Assembly (NCBI RefSeq): GCF_029714405.1
Contig: NZ_CP121650.1
Location: 1,741,001 to 1,805,000, forward strand
From: Bradyrhizobium sp. CB82
GTDB lineage: Bacteria > Pseudomonadota > Alphaproteobacteria > Rhizobiales > Xanthobacteraceae
DNA length: 64,000 nt
Reading direction: 5' to 3'
Position 1 is the stretch's first letter. Each line of letters opens with the position of its first letter. Positions 61,165 to 64,000 of this stretch are shown here, in pieces. Position numbers and translations under genes: made by a program. The notes beneath the pieces are model-generated. The model made no database searches. It worked only from the letters and a program-made list of their open reading frames with translations, and was not told the DNA's origin.

Positions 61165-64000
61165 TCAAATGCGGGCTCCCAACGCCTTCCACTCGCGCAG
61201 CGCCTTGGCGTCGCGCGGGGTGACGTCAGGATAGTCGGCGTCCTCGCCGACCGTCGGCAGGATCTTCCAGGAGCGGGCGCATTTGGTGCCCACCGCCTTC
61301 TCGACCACGACGGCGACGCCGGGAACCGAATCGAGACGGAACGCGGCGGCCGGCGCCTCGCCCTCGCGCACCTCGTAATTCGAGGTGATGCAGACCTCGG
61401 CGAGATCGACGTCGAACAGCGTCATCTGTGTGTTCCGGTCAGCGATGTAGATCACCGGCGATGCCTCGAGTGACGAGCCGATGTTCTTGGCCGCGCGCTC
61501 GAGCTCCAGCGCACCGGTGACGACGCGGCGCACGTTGCGGATGATCTCCCATTTCGCGGCGAGCTTGTCGTCGCGGAAGTTTTCGAGACCTTCGGGGAAC
61601 AGCGTCAGATGTACCGAGGGCTCGGCGTCCGGCCGGTACATGCGCCAGGCCTCCTCGGCGGTGAAGCTCAGGATCGGCGCCAGCCATTTCAGGATCGCGT
61701 TGCACAGCGTATCGATCGTGGTCAGCGCCGCCTTGCGCGTCAGCGAGGAGGGCGGATCGCAATAGAGCGTGTCCTTGCGGATGTCGAAGTAGAACGCTGA
61801 CAACTCGCTGTTCAGGAAGGCCGATAGCGTTGCCACCACGCTCTTGAAGTCGAAAGCTTCATAGGCCTTGCGGATCACATCGGCGCGGGTCGCGAGCTCG
61901 TGCAGCATCAGCCGCTCGAGCTCAGGCATCTCGGCCGGCGCAACCGCGTCGGCCGGCTTGTAGTGATGCAGCGTGCCGAGCATCCAGCGGACGGTGTTGC
62001 GCAGCTTTCTATAGGTCTCGACCGTGTTCTTCAGGATCTCCGGACCGATGCGCTGATCGTCGGTATAGTCGCAGGCCGCGACCCAGAGTCTGAGGATGTC
62101 CGCTCCGGATTCCTTGATCACGGCCTGCGGCTCGATGGTGTTGCCGAGCGACTTCGACATCTTGCGGCCGTGCTCGTCCTGGGTGAAGCCGTGGGTCAGC
62201 ACGATGTCGTAGGGCGCGCGTGCGCGCGTGCCGCAGCTCTCGAGCAGCGAGGAGTGGAACCAGCCGCGATGCTGGTCCGAACCCTCGAGATACATCACCG
62301 TGTCCGTGCCGCCGTCGACCTTGCGCTTGATGCCGGCGAGGCCGGGGAAATGCACGGGATCTTCCAGCACGAAGGCGTGCGTCGAACCGGAATCGAACCA
62401 GACGTCGAGGATATCGTCGACCTTCTTCCAGTCCTCATTGGCGCGACTCCCGAGGAAGCGCTCGCGGGCGCCGTCCATGTACCAGGCGTCGGCGCCCTCC
62501 TTCTCGAAGGCCTCGCCGATGCGGGTGTTGACGGCCTCGTCCTGGAGAATCTCAGCCGAGCCGTCGCCTTTCTCGCGCACGAACACTGCGATCGGCACGC
62601 CCCAGGCGCGCTGACGCGAGATCACCCAGTCGGGGCGCGCCTCGATCATGCCGTTGATGCGGTTCTCGCCCGACGGCGGCACCCATTGCGTCACCGAGAT
62701 CGCGTGCAGCGCGCGGGCGCGCAGCGTGTCGCCGGACTTCGGCTTGCTGCTCTGCGCAATGTCCATGGCCCCGGGTCTGCCCGGGGCGCCCTCGATAGGC
62801 TTGTCCATCGCGATGAACCATTGCGGCGTGTTGCGGAAGATCACCGGCTTCTTGGAGCGCCAGGAGTGCGGATATTGGTGCTTCAGCCGGCCGCGTGCGA
62901 GCAGCTTGCCGGCATCGACCAGCGCCTTGATCACGGCGTCGTTGGCGTCGCCCTTCTCGCCCTTGTCGTTGATGACGCGCTTTCCGGCAAAACCCGGTGC
63001 CTGTTCGGTATAGGCACCGTTCTCGTCGACGGTGTAAGGGATCGCGGTCGGGATGCCGCGCGCATCCAGCTCGCGCGTATTCGCGGTCCAGACGTCAAAA
63101 TCCTCGCGGCCGTGGCTCGGCGCGGTGTGCACGAAGCCGGTGCCGGTGTCGTCGGTGACGTGATCGCCGGACAAGAGCGGCACGGTAAAGCCGTAGCCGC
63201 CGCCAAGCCCCTTCAGTGGATGGGCGCATTCGATCGCGTCCATGGTGTCGCCGGGGATGTCACGGACCTTCTCGTATGCCGTCACGCGCGCCTGCTTGAA
63301 CACCTCTGCGGCGAGCGCGTCGGCGAGGATCAGCAGATCGCCGGTCCTGGCCCAATTGTCGCTAGGCGCGTCCGTGACCTTATAGAGGCCGTAGGCGATC
63401 TTCGGCGAGAACGAGATGGCGCGGTTGCCGGGCAGCGTCCACGGCGTGGTGGTCCAGATCACGATGCTTGCGGAGGCGAGCGCGCCATGCGCGGGCGAGG
63501 TGACCGGAAATTTCACCCAAACCATGTCCGAGGTGAAGTCCTCATATTCGACCTCGGCTTCCGCCAGCGCGGTCTTCTCGACCACGCTCCACATCACCGG
63601 CTTGGAGCCGCGGTAGAGCGTGCCGTTGGCGGCGAACTTCATCAATTCGCGCGCGATCTGGGCTTCGGCCGGATAGCTCATGGTGGCGTAGGGGTGGGCC
63701 CAGTCGCCGATCACGCCGAGACGCTTGAACTCGTCGCGCTGCACGTTGAGCCAGTGCGTCGCATAGGCGCGGCATTCCTTGCGGAAGTCGACCATCGCCG
63801 CAGAGTCGCGGAAGTCGGGCTTCTGCTTGCCCTTCTTGCGATAGTGCTCCTCCTCGACCTTCCACTCGATCGGCAGGCCGTGGCAGTCCCAGCCAGGCAC
63901 GTAGTTGGAATCGAAGCCGAGCATCTGCTGGCTCTTGGTGACGAGATCCTTGAGGATCTTGTTCAGCGCCGTGCCGATGTGGATGTTGCCGTTGGCGTAG
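61165..64000 (-). CDS. ileS: Isoleucyl-tRNA synthetase IleS, 5' end cut by window
   Basis: About 945 residues of IleS are visible; the N-terminal tip lies beyond the right edge. The HIGH-equivalent [10 protein letters not shown] sits at about 63965-63992, [14 protein letters not shown] follows, the editing CP1 domain includes [13 protein letters not shown] and [14 protein letters not shown], and KMSKS appears as [12 protein letters not shown]. The C-terminal zinc-ribbon is reduced to CARSWKILP with only one of the expected cysteines, as in several alphaproteobacteria. lspA is 16 bp downstream on the same strand. Confidence 0.96.
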   Translation of the reverse strand, partial: YANGNIHIGTALNKILKDLVTKSQQMLGFDSNYVPGWDCHGLPIEWKVEEEHYRKKGKQKPDFRDSAAMVDFRKECRAYATHWLNVQRDEFKRLGVIGDWAHPYATMSYPAEAQIARELMKFAANGTLYRGSKPVMWSVVEKTALAEAEVEYEDFTSDMVWVKFPVTSPAHGALASASIVIWTTTPWTLPGNRAISFSPKIAYGLYKVTDAPSDNWARTGDLLILADALAAEVFKQARVTAYEKVRDIPGDTMDAIECAHPLKGLGGGYGFTVPLLSGDHVTDDTGTGFVHTAPSHGREDFDVWTANTRELDARGIPTAIPYTVDENGAYTEQAPGFAGKRVINDKGEKGDANDAVIKALVDAGKLLARGRLKHQYPHSWRSKKPVIFRNTPQWFIAMDKPIEGAPGRPGAMDIAQSSKPKSGDTLRARALHAISVTQWVPPSGENRINGMIEARPDWVISRQRAWGVPIAVFVREKGDGSAEILQDEAVNTRIGEAFEKEGADAWYMDGARERFLGSRANEDWKKVDDILDVWFDSGSTHAFVLEDPVHFPGLAGIKRKVDGGTDTVMYLEGSDQHRGWFHSSLLESCGTRARAPYDIVLTHGFTQDEHGRKMSKSLGNTIEPQAVIKESGADILRLWVAACDYTDDQRIGPEILKNTVETYRKLRNTVRWMLGTLHHYKPADAVAPAEMPELERLMLHELATRADVIRKAYEAFDFKSVVATLSAFLNSELSAFYFDIRKDTLYCDPPSSLTRKAALTTIDTLCNAILKWLAPILSFTAEEAWRMYRPDAEPSVHLTLFPEGLENFRDDKLAAKWEIIRNVRRVVTGALELERAAKNIGSSLEASPVIYIADRNTQMTLFDVDLAEVCITSNYEVREGEAPAAAFRLDSVPGVAVVVEKAVGTKCARSWKILPTVGEDADYPDVTPRDAKALREWKALGARI

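Overview
The window is GC-rich alphaproteobacterial chromosome, most likely Bradyrhizobium or a close relative in the Nitrobacteraceae. The evidence is the gene content (HisG with HisZ, cysteine-free L36, TorF-type porin, CIRCE-controlled groESL, a BclA/BacA-like ABC protein, a waaA-lpxK operon carrying DUF4170 and DUF374 genes) and many intergenic palindromic repeats of a kind I associate with that group. No rRNA, tRNA or CRISPR array was seen. It is mostly core chromosome with small accessory scars.

Layout. 1-4.4 kb: truncated TauE/SafE exporter, YbaK deacylase overlapping a haloacid-dehalogenase-type hydrolase, a divergent HxlR regulator/SDR pair and an amidohydrolase. 4.7-7.5 kb: rpmJ, a TPR protein, small secreted proteins and an alpha/beta hydrolase. 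7.5-13.3 kb: cytochrome c and the glycolate oxidase genes glcD, glcE, glcF, with about 1.1 kb separating glcD from glcEF. 13.4-16 kb: a histone-H1-like gene, an internally deleted group II intron and a porin. 16.4-20.1 kb: a BclA-like ABC exporter/importer divergent from a lactate/glycolate permease. 20.3-22.8 kb: envelope hypotheticals bracketed by two inverted copies of a ~100-bp repeat. 23-25.3 kb: groEL and groES behind a CIRCE operator. 25.4-29.6 kb: lipoprotein, CheZ, L,D-transpeptidase, a frameshifted caspase-family tail and a DUF2076 protein. 29.7-31.6 kb: a polyisoprenyl-phosphate glycosyltransferase coupled to a YdjC/ChbG deacetylase. 31.7-34.7 kb: hisG, hisZ, rsmE. 34.9-43.1 kb: secreted hypothetical, ubiA, DUF6101 gene, pmbA and the tightly packed cysQ-like, DUF4170, DUF374, waaA, lpxK operon. 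43.4-47.3 kb: PsiF-like, DUF2093, dienelactone-hydrolase-like, a 49-residue membrane peptide, xseA. 47.4-53.8 kb: a small regulator module, purD, a fluoroacetate-dehalogenase homologue, tadA, an RluB-type synthase with a very long Arg/Asp/Gly-rich tail, rsmD. 53.9-64 kb: mutL, arfB, two M16 peptidases, lspA, and the truncated ileS.

How it fits together. Three themes recur. (1) Envelope: waaA, lpxK, the DUF374 acyltransferase, the glycosyltransferase/deacetylase pair (resembling Francisella FlmF2-NaxD), L,D-transpeptidase, porin, lspA and the BclA-like transporter. (2) Two-carbon and hydroxy-acid metabolism: glcDEF with a lactate/glycolate permease, plus two unrelated dehalogenase-type enzymes whose products would be hydroxy acids such as glycolate. 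(3) RNA and DNA maintenance: rsmE, rsmD, rluB-like, tadA, arfB, ileS, mutL, xseA.

The strongest unusual signals are the group II intron remnant just downstream of a terminator, a 145-bp MITE-like element nested inside another repeat with a clear TTAG duplication, palindromic repeats that appear to supply the start of ubiA and the stop of rsmD, and the glycosyltransferase/deacetylase pair. I did not find an unmistakable new defence or mobile system. All family calls come from reading motifs in the sequence; no database search was run.
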